64,000 nucleotides of DNA, taken from NCBI GenBank assembly GCA_903847605.1, contig CAINED010000003.1, positions 39,001-103,000 on the forward strand, given 5' to 3'. The notes below the pieces were generated by a model. It was given only the letters and a program-made list of their open reading frames with translations, was not told where the DNA came from and made no database searches. The position numbers were made by a program, and so were the translations under genes. Origin of the DNA: an uncultured Hyphomicrobiales bacterium (GTDB lineage Bacteria; Pseudomonadota; Alphaproteobacteria; Rhizobiales; Beijerinckiaceae). How positions within the stretch are numbered: the stretch's first letter is position 1; every line of letters begins with the position of its first letter. Of the stretch, positions 8,404 through 17,209 are shown in pieces.

Positions 8404-9675
8404 TTACACGGGCGCGTTGCCCCGCACGATGCGATAGCCGAACATGACAAGCGGCGGCACCGCAAGCAAGACTGCAACGGCCCCTGCCGCGTTCAGACCC
8501 CAGAGCTCGATCAGCGGTCCGGTCACCAGCGCCGTCAGTACACTGATGAAGGCGGCGGCGCTGTCGTTGACGCCGATGGCGCGCCCGCGTTCGTTCGTTT
8601 CCACCATGTCGGCGATCAGCGCGGTGGACGCCACATTCGATCCTGCCCAGCCCACGCCGACGAGGAACGTGCCGAGCGTCACGGCCCAAAGTGCGCCGTT
8701 GGTGAAGGACACCAGCGCCGCGCCCAGCAGAGCGACGGCGACGCCCGGATACATGATCCAGCGCCGGCCGAACCTGTCGGCGAGCTTGCCGAGCGGCACA
8801 GTGAAGGCAAACATGCCGATGGAATGGAACATGTGCGAGAAGGCGATGGCCGAGAGCGAATGGCCGTGATGCGACAGCACCAGCGAGGTGAGCACCATAA
8901 CGATGGACATATTGCCCTGTCCCGAACAGTTCGAGACGATGGCGATGCGCGAAGCCGGGTTGCGCCAGAGTTGCATCGGGCGGAAGGCGCTCTCCTTCGC
9001 CTCGGTGCGCGGCGGCGGTTTGTAGCCTGGATAGTAATGCGCGAGATTCATCCCGATCTCCTTGGGATCGGGCCTCACGAAACTGACGAGCACCATGCCG
9101 CTGACGATGAGAATCGGCAGCAGCATCCAGGCAAGGGCCAGCGCGTCCATCCCCAGACGCGGCGCGAGCTTGTCTGCGGCCGTCACGATGATCGGCGTGG
9201 AGACGACGCCGAACAGCGAGCCGAGCGCGACATAGCCGAGCGCCTGCGCCCGCATGCGCGGCGGGGCCATATCGGCGGCGGCGACGCGCAATTGCTGCGA
9301 GGCGTTCATCCCCATGCCGAAGACGAAAAGGCCGCCTATGAACATGGCCGGACTCTTCCAGCCGATCGAAAGCCCCAGCACGAGAGCGCCGACGATGGCG
9401 AGCGCCAGCCCCATCAGCACGCCGGGCTTGCGGCCATAGGTGTCGGTGATCTTGCCTACGGGATAGGCGATGGCGAAACGGCTCAGCGCAATCAGGGCGA
9501 CGGACACGCCTGCGAGCCCGGCCGATTGCGTGAGTTGCACGATCATCAGCGGGCCGAAGCCATAGGCGTATTGCATCCCCGCGCCGCCGAAGGCGAGCGC
9601 CAGCGCCAGCAGGATCATGTTGCGCTTGATGATCCATGGCATGTGAAAGACAGTCGGCGAGGCGGGATGCTGCAT
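8404..9675 (-). CDS. MFS transporter
   Basis: 423 residues with about twelve hydrophobic segments and the major facilitator loop motif between helices 2 and 3 (GKITDTYGRKPGVLMG), repeated in weaker form in the second half (GKLADRFGRRWIM). It is an inner-membrane secondary transporter; substrate and direction cannot be told. The proposed ATG is preceded by AGGAAA at suitable distance. It is divergent from the TctC-like gene at 9817 and upstream of the small membrane protein at 8372. The large open frame on the opposite strand is a codon-bias shadow. Confidence 0.92.
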   Translation of the reverse strand: MQHPASPTVFHMPWIIKRNMILLALALAFGGAGMQYAYGFGPLMIVQLTQSAGLAGVSVALIALSRFAIAYPVGKITDTYGRKPGVLMGLALAIVGALVLGLSIGWKSPAMFIGGLFVFGMGMNASQQLRVAAADMAPPRMRAQALGYVALGSLFGVVSTPIIVTAADKLAPRLGMDALALAWMLLPILIVSGMVLVSFVRPDPKEIGMNLAHYYPGYKPPPRTEAKESAFRPMQLWRNPASRIAIVSNCSGQGNMSIVMVLTSLVLSHHGHSLSAIAFSHMFHSIGMFAFTVPLGKLADRFGRRWIMYPGVAVALLGAALVSFTNGALWAVTLGTFLVGVGWAGSNVASTALIADMVETNERGRAIGVNDSAAAFISVLTALVTGPLIELWGLNAAGAVAVLLAVPPLVMFGYRIVRGNAPV

Positions 9676-9816
9676 GTGCGCTAAAATTTCCTGTGACCCC
9701 GGCTGTTCGCGCGCCGGTTGGATATTTCCTTAACCCAGCGAAGCCTCGACGCCAAACCCGCTACTTGTCTTTACAGGCTTGGGTCGTAAACATGCCCGGA
9801 AAATCGGGAGGGAACC

Positions 9817-10797
9817 ATGAACACGCATGTCAGATGCGCAATTGCCGCCGGGCTGCTCGCAGGCGCGACTTTATCGACTTCGCCCGCCAGCGCGCAGGAG
9901 GCTTTTCCCCAGCGCAGCGTGCGCATCATCGTGCCGTTTCCTGCGGGCTCTGCGCTGGATGGCATCACGCGGCTCGTCGCGGAAAATCTCAACAGGACAT
10001 GGGGCGGCAAGGGCGTGATCGTTGAGAATGTCGCGGGCGGCGGCGGCAATGTCGGCACGATGCGCTTCGCCCGCTCCGATCCGGACGGCTACACGCTGCT
10101 GTCCGCGCCGCCCGGCCCCTATGCGCTGAACAAAGCGCTCTACAAGGACACGAATTTCGATGCGGAGAAATTCGTGCCGCTGGCGCTGATGGCCTCCGTG
10201 CCCAATGTGCTGGTCCTGCGCAATGAAGTGCCCGTGAGGGACTTCAAATCCTATATCGACTATGCCCGCGCCAATCCCGGCAAGCTGAACTATGCTTCGC
10301 AAGGTGTCGGCTCGACCGGCTTTCTCACGGCGCGCGCGCTGGAAATCGCAGCGAATGTTCAGATGGTGCATGTGCCCTATCGCGGCGCGGCGCAGATTCT
10401 CACGGACATCGCGGCCGGCCACGTCGATTCCTTCTTCGACACGGCGACAACATCGTTGCCGCTGCAACGTGCGGGCAAGGTTCGGATAATCGCAGTCGCT
10501 GGCGCAACGCGTCTCGAAGCCTTGCCCGATGTTCCCACGGTCGCCGAATTCTATCCCGGCTTCAGCTCGGTGACATGGTTTGCGATGGCCGCCCCGGAGG
10601 GAACGCCCGCCGCGGTGGCGCAGAAAATCGCCAGGGACATCGCTGACGTCATTAAGTCGCCCGAAGTGAACCAGCGCCTGCGCGCCATCGAAATGACGCC
10701 GCGCGGCGATGGTCCCGCCGAAACGCGCAAGTTTCTCGACGAGGAACGCGCGCGCTGGACGAAGCTGATCGCAGAGGTCGGCGTGCAGCCGCAATGA
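9817..10797 (+). CDS. Tripartite tricarboxylate transporter (TctC/Bug) substrate-binding protein
   Basis: 326 residues with a Sec signal peptide ending in SPASAQ near residue 27. The mature part starts with the Bug-family opening FPQRSVRIIVPFPAGSALDG and contains YRGAAQILTDIAAGHVD, the second family signature. Bug proteins capture carboxylates or related small acids in the periplasm and often lack a dedicated membrane partner. No tctA or tctB is near, so this is an orphan receptor. A strong GGGAGGG site precedes the ATG. The ligand is unknown. Confidence 0.93.
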   Translation: MNTHVRCAIAAGLLAGATLSTSPASAQEAFPQRSVRIIVPFPAGSALDGITRLVAENLNRTWGGKGVIVENVAGGGGNVGTMRFARSDPDGYTLLSAPPGPYALNKALYKDTNFDAEKFVPLALMASVPNVLVLRNEVPVRDFKSYIDYARANPGKLNYASQGVGSTGFLTARALEIAANVQMVHVPYRGAAQILTDIAAGHVDSFFDTATTSLPLQRAGKVRIIAVAGATRLEALPDVPTVAEFYPGFSSVTWFAMAAPEGTPAAVAQKIARDIADVIKSPEVNQRLRAIEMTPRGDGPAETRKFLDEERARWTKLIAEVGVQPQ

Positions 10798-10810
10798 AAG
10801 CGAACAAGAT

Positions 10811-12085
10811 TCAGCGTGGCGCGTCCGGCCAGATTTCCGGTTCATGATAATCGACACGAACATTCGCTCGTCCCGTCGCGGCAAGCTCCTGTTCGATGCG
10901 CTGCGCCAGCGCCCTGCCGCGCGCCTCGAAGTCCGCCCAGCGCTCGCGGCTCCAGTCGGGTTTGCCTGAAAGATATTCGTCGATTGCGGCAGCGAGACGG
11001 GCTTCGTCGTATTCGCTGGACCAGTCGAGCAGATCGTCCTCAAGCTGCATGGAAATGCCGAGATTACCGGGAAATATTCCGTCTTCCGGCGTTGCCGCAT
11101 CTGCCGTTGGCCATTCGCGCAAGCGGGCGCGCATGATCAGACGATCGGGGGAACAGGCCGCCGCCTCTGGCGTCGGTTCGGGCTGGAAGGCGATGCGATC
11201 CTTGCCGACCAATTCCTGCAATCTGTCAAAAAGCCGCTGGCCTTCCGCCTCGATAGCCTTCCGCAAAGTGTCGCTTGCAAATCTGACCCGCCTGGGGTCC
11301 GACTTGTCGAGGGCATCGCGCAGCGAAGTCTGCCAGCGCCGCAGGTCTTCCTTCGTTGCGTAGTCGATTTCCTCGACCGGCAGATCATAGGGCACGACGG
11401 CGCCGGTATCGGCGCGGAAAAGCGCACTTTCGCCGAGCGCCGGACGCAGAACGAATTTCACGCCGCGATAGAATTCCTTTTCGGCCTGCTCTGCCGCGAG
11501 AAACTCTTCGCTGAAAGCCTCGTTGTCACTCGCGACCGAACCAAACGCAGCTGGCTTGCCCAGGCTCGCCTTGCGCAAGGTGAAAAATACGTGGACCGCA
11601 AACAGAAGGATGAAGGCGAGTGCGATCCCGGCGACAACGGGTTTCGTCTGCGCAATGGCGGTCATGCCGCCATTGCGCCAGTGAAGCATCGCCCACAGCG
11701 TAAACAGCAGATAACAAAGCGTCGCGAGCCAACTATTGCGTCGCGCAGCAGGATCAGGTGGCTCGAAGGGATCAACGTATCTCGGCAGCACGTAGGCTAC
11801 ATTGGCGAGGGAGAGTACTGCCGTGAGGGCCAGCAACGGAATCGCGGCGCTCATCATGGCCGCCGCCAGGATCGAAGCAGGGCCGCCGATGAGGAGCAGC
11901 AGCAGCAACGTCTGCCAGCGCAGCCGGTCGGCGCGTCCTTCCGACGAGTCGTCTTTCTTGCCTGAGATGGCTGCGATGGCGTTGTCGAGCAGGCGATCCA
12001 TCGCCAGCCGGCGAATGCCAGCAAGTTGCACGAAAGCATAGAAGACGGCGACGACGCGCAGGGCGATGTCGGTAAATAACTCCAT
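10811..12085 (-). CDS. Membrane protein of unknown function
   Basis: 424 residues from the ATG at 12085; an in-frame ATG at 12142 would add 19 residues but they look unlike a membrane N-terminus and run into the ompW terminator. Hydrophobic segments occupy roughly the first 190 residues (about five), followed by a hydrophilic region of about 230 residues rich in Glu, Arg and Ala with helical character (for example SLRDALDKSDPRRVRFASDT). No family is recognised. The C-terminal part is probably cytoplasmic. It is convergent with the TctC-like gene, 13 bases apart, and downstream of ompW on the same strand but separated from it by a terminator. Confidence 0.72.
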   Translation of the reverse strand: MELFTDIALRVVAVFYAFVQLAGIRRLAMDRLLDNAIAAISGKKDDSSEGRADRLRWQTLLLLLLIGGPASILAAAMMSAAIPLLALTAVLSLANVAYVLPRYVDPFEPPDPAARRNSWLATLCYLLFTLWAMLHWRNGGMTAIAQTKPVVAGIALAFILLFAVHVFFTLRKASLGKPAAFGSVASDNEAFSEEFLAAEQAEKEFYRGVKFVLRPALGESALFRADTGAVVPYDLPVEEIDYATKEDLRRWQTSLRDALDKSDPRRVRFASDTLRKAIEAEGQRLFDRLQELVGKDRIAFQPEPTPEAAACSPDRLIMRARLREWPTADAATPEDGIFPGNLGISMQLEDDLLDWSSEYDEARLAAAIDEYLSGKPDWSRERWADFEARGRALAQRIEQELAATGRANVRVDYHEPEIWPDAPR

Positions 12086-12142
12086 CCGCGATTTATACGG
12101 CCACGCGACAGGCTGACAATGCGCGATTGCCGCAACGTTCAT

Positions 12143-12172
12143 GCAAAGAAAAGGCGGCCCGAAGCCGCCCTT
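12143..12172 (-). terminator. Rho-independent terminator of ompW
   Basis: The hairpin GGCGGC (12153-12158) / GCCGCC (12164-12169) with a five-base loop is followed on the minus strand by TTTTCTTT. It lies 25 bases after the ompW stop and should end its transcript. Confidence 0.8.
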
Positions 12173-12196
12173 TCCGGAGTTGGTTCTTCGACGGTG

Positions 12197-12928
12197 TCAG
12201 TATTTCGCGACCACGGTCGAACCGCCGCCGAAGCGATAGGTGAGGCCGACGCCCACGACCCACGGATCGATCTTCACCTTGGCGGTCACATTATTGTTGG
12301 GCAGCAACACAACGCGCGCGCTCGGCTGCATCATGATCTTCTTGACGTCGACGTTGATGCCCCAGTTGTCGTTGAGCATGTAGTCGAAGCCGACCTGACC
12401 GGCGACACCCCAGGAATCGTTGATCCGCAGGTTGGCGAAATTCGCGCCCGAGGAGTCGCGGAAGTAATGCGTGTAGTTCACGCCGACGCCGACATAGGGC
12501 TTGAACGCGCCAAGGCCCGTGAAGTGATATTGCAGCAGAACGGTGGGCGGGAAGACGACGGTCGAGCCGACCTTGCCGAGGCCTGCAATCGCGCCGGCCG
12601 AACGAATCGTGTGGGGCGAGATGCAGCAGATCGCCTCGACGGCGATGTTCTTCGTGAAGAAGTAGCTGATATCGACTTCCGGAACCACGGAGTTCGACAC
12701 CCGCAGGTTCGCGCCGGCGAGAGGCGCGCCGTTGAGATTGACGCTGGCGGACGAGACCGGCAGCACGCCGATGGCGCGCACGCGCACCATCCAGGGATGA
12801 TAGCTGTCGAAGACGACCGGAGCAGGCGCCGGCGCATCCACGCGGACCGGCAGGTCGGCCGACAAAGCAGGAACGGCAAGCGCGCCCAGCAACGCTGCGG
12901 CGAGCGTCGCACGAAGAGACATATTCAT
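12197..12928 (-). CDS. ompW: OmpW-family outer membrane protein
   Basis: 243 residues from the ATG at 12928, chosen because GGGGG sits five bases upstream and the signal peptide (MSLRATLAAALLGALAVPALSA) then starts at once; ATG 12922 is an alternative. The mature protein has alternating strands of a small eight-stranded beta-barrel, with OmpW features such as FKPYVGVGVNYTHYF, KKIMMQPSARV and DPWVVGVGLTYRF at the C-terminus, which ends in aromatic Tyr. It forms a narrow hydrophobic channel in the outer membrane. The promoter region carries a perfect FNR-type box at 13033-13046, which fits the known oxygen control of ompW in enterobacteria. An unusual Cys-Cys pair occurs in AICCIS. Confidence 0.93.
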   Translation of the reverse strand: MNMSLRATLAAALLGALAVPALSADLPVRVDAPAPAPVVFDSYHPWMVRVRAIGVLPVSSASVNLNGAPLAGANLRVSNSVVPEVDISYFFTKNIAVEAICCISPHTIRSAGAIAGLGKVGSTVVFPPTVLLQYHFTGLGAFKPYVGVGVNYTHYFRDSSGANFANLRINDSWGVAGQVGFDYMLNDNWGINVDVKKIMMQPSARVVLLPNNNVTAKVKIDPWVVGVGLTYRFGGGSTVVAKY

Positions 12929-13032
12929 TAAAACCCCCAATTGCGGATTTTTATCCGGCATTCGATTATTGACCTGCAACGCCGTGGGCGAACGCGCGTG
13001 CGGTTTTGTGCCTTGCAGAGGGGATTCGAAAC

Positions 13033-13046
13033 TTGATCCCGATCAA
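13033..13046. promoter_or_regulatory. FNR/FixK-type box upstream of ompW
   Basis: The palindrome TTGATCCCGATCAA is an exact match to the FNR/FnrL/FixK consensus TTGAT-N4-ATCAA. Its centre is about 111 bases before the ompW ATG and about 152 before the thioesterase start. Regulation of ompW is the likelier role because ompW is an FNR target elsewhere. Confidence 0.72.
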
Positions 13047-13191
13047 GCAAGACGGCTTAGCTTTACGGGCGTGGCAATTGCGTAACATCGGGCGGAATGT
13101 CTCACCCAGATGGGGGATAGTTCATTTCGCGGCATGTTCAATTCAGGCGATCTCGATTAAGCAGCAAAAGCTTACCTGAGGGCAGTTGACG

Positions 13192-13650
13192 ATGGGCGAC
13201 AGGCCGACGCCGCTTCCGCGCAGTCATTTTTTCACATTCGTGCCGATGACGACACGCTGGCACGACAACGATGTCTATGGCCACGTCAACAACGTGATCT
13301 ACTACGCCTTCTTCGATACGGCGGTGAACCGGCTGCTCGTCGAGGCCGGCATACTCGACCCCGTCGCCAATGCCACCGTCGGACTCGTCGTCGAGACGCG
13401 CTGCACCTATTTCGCCAGCATCGCCTTTCCCGATGAAATCGAGGTCGGCGTGCGCGTCGCCCATCTCGGGCGCTCCTCGGTTCGCTACGATCTCGGCGTC
13501 TTTCGCAAGGGCGAGGCGCAGACTTGCGCGCTCGGCGAGTTCACCCATGTCTATGTCGATCGCGCCAGCCAGAAATCCGTGCCGATCCCCGACACTGTCC
13601 GCGTGGTGCTGGTTGCGCTGGCCGATCAGTCCACTGGAGAAAAGAAATGA
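13192..13650 (+). CDS. Acyl-CoA thioesterase, 4-hydroxybenzoyl-CoA thioesterase family
   Basis: 152 residues, hotdog fold. The motif [20 protein letters not shown] contains the catalytic Asp of the 4HBT family (YbgC/FcbC type) and is followed by the long helix. It should hydrolyse a small acyl-CoA in the cytoplasm. ATG 13192 is preferred over TTG 13186 because GAGGG at 13178-13182 is correctly spaced only for the ATG. Its stop overlaps the start of the MOSC gene (ATGA), so the two are translationally coupled. The substrate is unknown. Confidence 0.9.
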   Translation: MGDRPTPLPRSHFFTFVPMTTRWHDNDVYGHVNNVIYYAFFDTAVNRLLVEAGILDPVANATVGLVVETRCTYFASIAFPDEIEVGVRVAHLGRSSVRYDLGVFRKGEAQTCALGEFTHVYVDRASQKSVPIPDTVRVVLVALADQSTGEKK

Positions 13651-14189
13651 AGGGCAGCGTCGTCGCGGTCAGCCTCAGTCCGCGCCACAAATTCTCGAAG
13701 GCCAATGCGCTGTCGATCCGTCTTGTTGAAGGGCTCGGCGTCGAGGGAGACGCGCACATGGGCAGCACAGTTAAACACCGCTCGCGGGTCGCCAAGAATC
13801 CCTATGTGCCGAACTTGCGGCAGGTGCATCTCATCCATGCCGAACTTTTTGCAGAACTCGCCGGCCAGGGCTTTCGGGTCGCGCCGGGCGAGATGGGCGA
13901 GAATGTCACAACATCCGGCATCGACCTTCTTGCGCTGCCACAGGGCGCGCGTCTGCGCATCGGCGACAGCGCCATCGTGGAACTGACGGGACTGCGCAAT
14001 CCCTGCGGCCAGATCGACAAGTTTCAGAAGGGCTTGATGAATGCGGTCCTTGATCGCGGCGACGATGGCGAACTCATCCGCAAGTCCGGCGTCATGTCCA
14101 TTGTGATCGCCGGCGGCGATATTCGTCCCGGCGATCCGATTACAGTTGAATTGCCGGCGGGCGCGCCGCGCAAGCTGGAGCCGGTGTGA
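13647..14189 (+). CDS. MOSC domain protein
   Basis: 180 residues. MOSC domains (molybdenum cofactor sulfurase C-terminal type) bind or transfer sulfur or use the cofactor in reductases such as YiiM and mARC. Seen here are the N-terminal [25 protein letters not shown] in the middle and the conserved cysteine in [10 protein letters not shown], the likely sulfur or cofactor ligand. It is a single-domain protein and overlaps the thioesterase stop by four bases. A long palindrome follows its stop. The exact reaction is unknown. Confidence 0.9.
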   Translation: MKGSVVAVSLSPRHKFSKANALSIRLVEGLGVEGDAHMGSTVKHRSRVAKNPYVPNLRQVHLIHAELFAELAGQGFRVAPGEMGENVTTSGIDLLALPQGARLRIGDSAIVELTGLRNPCGQIDKFQKGLMNAVLDRGDDGELIRKSGVMSIVIAGGDIRPGDPITVELPAGAPRKLEPV

Positions 14190-14231
14190 AGCATGTCCCG
14201 GGAAGTTGCACGACTTCGATCGGGACATGCT
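14190..14231. repeat. Long intergenic palindrome between convergent genes
   Basis: Arms AGCATGTCCCG (14190-14200) and CGGGACATGCT (14221-14231) match perfectly, and an inner GAAGT/ACTTC pair extends the stem. It resembles the dispersed palindromes of rhizobial genomes and sits between two convergent genes, where it could stop transcription from both sides. Confidence 0.65.
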
Positions 14232-14242
14232 CGCAAGATCGT

Positions 14243-14641
14243 TCAGACAGTCACGGGCTGACGGCTTAGCGCGATATATTCAAGCTCGGCAATCCCGGCG
14301 ACCGTCAGCGCTTGGACGATCACGAAGGCAGCGCCGAGCGTATTCGGCTGCAGCCAGCCCGACCACAGCGAGACCACGCTTTCGATCGCCCATAGCGCGT
14401 TGCCCGCGATGACGATCCACACCAACGCACGGGGCGGTTGCTGGCGGCTCGCAAGCCAGCCGATAAAGCCGGCGCAGACAATTAAAAACACGCCTGAAAG
14501 GCGTAGCACGGGCACGGGCAAGGCCAGCCATTGATGCAGGACGTCTGCGCCGGCAAGGCACAGCACGCCGGTGGCGAGCGAAACCGTCGCGTCGAAAGCC
14601 AGGATACGGCGCAGAAGCAGGGTGGCATTGGAAGCGAACAT
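14243..14641 (-). CDS. Four-helix membrane protein of unknown function
   Basis: 132 residues with about four hydrophobic segments, connected by short loops (for example ASRQQPPRAL). No catalytic motif is seen. It is divergent from the XRE regulator gene at 14764, with 122 bases between them containing a small dyad, so it may be that regulator's target. Its start is preceded by AGGAGACA, a good ribosome binding site. I do not recognise a named family. Confidence 0.75.
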   Translation of the reverse strand: MFASNATLLLRRILAFDATVSLATGVLCLAGADVLHQWLALPVPVLRLSGVFLIVCAGFIGWLASRQQPPRALVWIVIAGNALWAIESVVSLWSGWLQPNTLGAAFVIVQALTVAGIAELEYIALSRQPVTV

Positions 14642-14712
14642 AGCTGTCTCCTTTTCTGCCGCCTGATGTTTGCGGCATGGAGCAAGGCTGACAGGACATG
14701 CGATGCCGGTCG

Positions 14713-14729
14713 ATTACGTGCGAGGTAAT
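14713..14729. promoter_or_regulatory. Candidate operator dyad in divergent promoter region
   Basis: ATTAC (14713-14717) and GTAAT (14725-14729) form an inverted repeat with a seven-base spacer, between the divergent membrane-protein and XRE-regulator genes. It is a reasonable candidate binding site for that regulator; no experimental basis. Confidence 0.35.
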
Positions 14730-14763
14730 GGAAGCGCATCCTTAGCTGCGCTAGCTTGCCTGC

Positions 14764-15555
14764 ATGATCCAGACGCAACACACTTTCGGCGATCACCTGC
14801 GCGATTGGCGCAAGCGCCGCCGTCTCAGCCAGCTCGATCTCGCCCTCGATGCGGAAATATCCGCGCGGCATCTCAGCTTTGTTGAAACCGGACGCGCAAA
14901 ACCTTCGCGCGAAATGGTCCTCCGCCTCGCCGAAAGGCTCGATGTGCCCCTGCGCGAGCGCAACGCCATGCTGCGCGCCGCCGGCTTTGCCGCGATCTAT
15001 TCCCAGCGCGTGCTGGAGGATCCGGCCATGCAGGCAGCGCGCTCGGCCGTCGACATGATCTTGAAGGGACATGAGCCGTGGCCCGCTCTGGCCGTCGATC
15101 GGCACTGGAACCTGATAGCGACGAATGCGGCCGTGCCGCCGTTGCTGGCCGGCGTCGCGGAGAAACTGCTCAAGCCGCCCGTGAACGTCCTGAAACTCAG
15201 CTTCGATCCCGATGGGCTCGCGCCGCGCATCGTCAATCTCGCGGAATGGCGCGCGCATGTGCTGGCGCGTCTCGACCGCCAGATTGAAGTCACCGGCGAT
15301 GCCGAACTTGCCAAGCTGGTTGCGGACCTCAGGGCCTATCCTGCGCCAGCGGGGCCGCCCCCAACCCTTGATGGCGAAGCGCCTGTTGTCTCGACGCTGA
15401 AGCTGGCAACGCCCGCGGGCGTCGTCTCCCTGTTCACGACGACGACGCTCTTCGGCACGCCCGGGGAAGTCACCCTGTCCGAACTCGCCATCGAGGCTTT
15501 TTACCCCGCGGATGAAGCGAGCCGGCGCATCCTGCTTGCCGCTGGCGGAGCGTGA
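14764..15555 (+). CDS. XRE-family regulator with MmyB-like ligand-binding domain
   Basis: 263 residues. The N-terminal helix-turn-helix spans about residues 8-65 (GDHLRDWRKRRRLSQLDLAL, then SARHLSFVETGRAKPS). The rest matches the MmyB-like PAS-related domain found in this regulator group, with WPALAVDRHWNLIATNAA as its signature. Such proteins bind DNA and probably sense a small hydrophobic ligand. It is divergent from a small membrane-protein gene. Its last 55 bases overlap the end of the convergent gene at 15501-15794. Confidence 0.9.
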   Translation: MIQTQHTFGDHLRDWRKRRRLSQLDLALDAEISARHLSFVETGRAKPSREMVLRLAERLDVPLRERNAMLRAAGFAAIYSQRVLEDPAMQAARSAVDMILKGHEPWPALAVDRHWNLIATNAAVPPLLAGVAEKLLKPPVNVLKLSFDPDGLAPRIVNLAEWRAHVLARLDRQIEVTGDAELAKLVADLRAYPAPAGPPPTLDGEAPVVSTLKLATPAGVVSLFTTTTLFGTPGEVTLSELAIEAFYPADEASRRILLAAGGA

Positions 15556-15794
15556 TAGCGTGCAGCAAGCATGGCCCGACCGGCGTCTGTCGGCACGATG
15601 AAAGCCCCTCTTCCCGCGACATGCTGGCGCTCTGCAAGGCCGCGATCGATGCAGTCTTCCCAGACCGTGAGGCGGGGACACGACGTTCGCCAGGCATCCA
15701 TGGCCTCGGCATAGGGCCGCGGCTCGCGCGCGATCCATTCGAGAAAATCGAGGATCAGCGGTGTGAGATCATCGGAACGGCGAAGCCGAGGCAT
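15501..15794 (-). CDS. Conserved hypothetical protein (97 aa)
   Basis: A 97-residue protein. GGAGG five bases before the ATG at 15794 fixes the start; a TTG at 15806 would overlap that site. It has a compact helical N-terminal part ([20 protein letters not shown]) with an aromatic-rich [19 protein letters not shown] segment that looks like a winged-helix-type fold, but I cannot name a family. The 3' end overlaps the convergent XRE gene by 55 bases. It is divergent from rlmN, whose start is 65 bases away. Confidence 0.68.
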   Translation of the reverse strand: MPRLRRSDDLTPLILDFLEWIAREPRPYAEAMDAWRTSCPRLTVWEDCIDRGLAERQHVAGRGAFIVPTDAGRAMLAARYHAPPAASRMRRLASSAG

Positions 15795-15858
15795 GTCATC
15801 CTCCAACTATCAGCGGCCATTTCTGGCGATTCCCGCAACGCGCGGCTATATACGCCCG

Positions 15859-17073
15859 ATGCAAACCCCTGTCGCTGACATTTCTGCCGTGGCGGCTACC
15901 GCCGCTGACCCCGCGGCCAAGCCTGCAGCCGCCCCGCGCTCGCTCGTCGGCCTGACCCGCGCCGGTCTTGCGGAGGCGCTGCGCGCCATCGGCGTGCCGG
16001 AGAGAGAAATCCGCATGCGCGCGGGCCAGCTCTGGCACTGGATCTATCACCACGGCGTCAGCGATTTTTCGGCCATGCTGAACATCGCCAAGGGCCTTCG
16101 TGCAATTCTTGCCCAGCACTACACGCTGGAGCGGCCGGAAATCGTCGCCGAGCAGGTCTCGAAGGACGGCACCCGCAAATGGCTGCTGCGCATGCCTGCC
16201 GCCAAACCCGAGGAGAAGGGGGCGGAAGTCGAGTGCGTCTATATCCCCGAGAGCGATCGTGGCACGCTCTGCGTTTCGAGCCAGGTGGGCTGCACGCTCA
16301 CCTGCACCTTCTGTCATACCGGCACGCAGAAACTCGTGCGCAATTTGACGACGCAGGAGATCGTCGCGCAGGTCGTCGTGGCGCGCGACAGGCTCGGTGA
16401 TTTTCCCGGCGGCACGCCACCAGATGACGGCATCGTTCCGCATGGCGAGGGCGTGCGCGCGGTGTCGAACATCGTCTTCATGGGCATGGGCGAGCCACTC
16501 TATAATTTCGACAATGTGAAGGATGCGCTCGGCGTTCTCTCCGATGGCGAGGGCCTCTCGCTTTCAAAACGCCGCATCACCGTCTCGACCGCCGGCGTCG
16601 TGCCGCAGATCGCGCCGCTCGGCGACGAATCCGGCGCGATGCTCGCCATCTCCCTGCACGCCACCAACGACGAGTTGCGCAACAAGCTGGTGCCGCTGAA
16701 CAAGAAATATCCGATCAAGGAGTTGATGGAGGCCTGCCGCACCTATCCCGGCGTCTCCAACGCGCGGCGCATCACCTTTGAATATGTGATGCTGAAAGGC
16801 GTCAACGATTCGCCCGCCGAGGCGCGCGCGCTGGTGAAGCTCCTGAAGGGCATACCCGCCAAGATCAATCTTATTCCGTTCAATCCCTGGCCCGGCACGA
16901 CTTACGAATGCTCGGACTGGGAGACGATCGAGAAATTTTCCGACATCGTCTTCAACGCCGGTTATGCGAGCCCCGTGCGCACGCCGCGCGGCCGCGACAT
17001 CCTCGCCGCCTGCGGGCAGTTGAAGAGCGAGACGGAGAAGCTGAGGGCAAGGGCGCGGCTGGCAAGCGAGTGA
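15859..17073 (+). CDS. rlmN: 23S rRNA (adenine2503-C2)/tRNA methyltransferase RlmN
   Basis: 404 residues. A radical-SAM enzyme that methylates C2 of A2503 in 23S rRNA and of A37 in some tRNAs. The iron-sulfur cluster cysteines are C145, C149 and C152 in CTLTCTFC. The two mechanistic cysteines expected of RlmN are present as C126 (VECVYIPE) and C385 (LAACGQL). [12 protein letters not shown] is the SAM-binding GGEP-like segment. I start at 15859 because upstream codons overlap the divergent gene's promoter and look noncoding. The N-terminus has an Ala/Pro-rich extension of about 30 residues before the conserved [17 protein letters not shown]. Confidence 0.96.
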   Translation: MQTPVADISAVAATAADPAAKPAAAPRSLVGLTRAGLAEALRAIGVPEREIRMRAGQLWHWIYHHGVSDFSAMLNIAKGLRAILAQHYTLERPEIVAEQVSKDGTRKWLLRMPAAKPEEKGAEVECVYIPESDRGTLCVSSQVGCTLTCTFCHTGTQKLVRNLTTQEIVAQVVVARDRLGDFPGGTPPDDGIVPHGEGVRAVSNIVFMGMGEPLYNFDNVKDALGVLSDGEGLSLSKRRITVSTAGVVPQIAPLGDESGAMLAISLHATNDELRNKLVPLNKKYPIKELMEACRTYPGVSNARRITFEYVMLKGVNDSPAEARALVKLLKGIPAKINLIPFNPWPGTTYECSDWETIEKFSDIVFNAGYASPVRTPRGRDILAACGQLKSETEKLRARARLASE

Positions 17074-17136
17074 GTCTCAAGCTTCGAGTAAGCCGGTAAG
17101 AGACGCCCGCGACAAAATCGCATCTCATTTGATCGC

Positions 17137-17150
17137 TTGATCCAGATCAC
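17137..17150. promoter_or_regulatory. FNR/FixK-like box upstream of the VOC gene
   Basis: TTGATCCAGATCAC matches the FNR-type consensus TTGAT-N4-ATCAA at nine of ten conserved positions. Its centre is about 66 bases before the ATG of the extradiol-type protein, a position that would allow activation of a promoter with a short leader. Confidence 0.5.
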
Positions 17151-17209
17151 GGTGTTCCCCCACGCCTTCGCCATCCTCATTGCCAACGTGCGACAATGAG
17201 GAGGATGCC

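Noticed and set aside
8353..9684. 443-codon open frame opposite the MFS transporter
   Set aside because: Very rich in His, Arg and Asp; antisense to twelve clear membrane segments.
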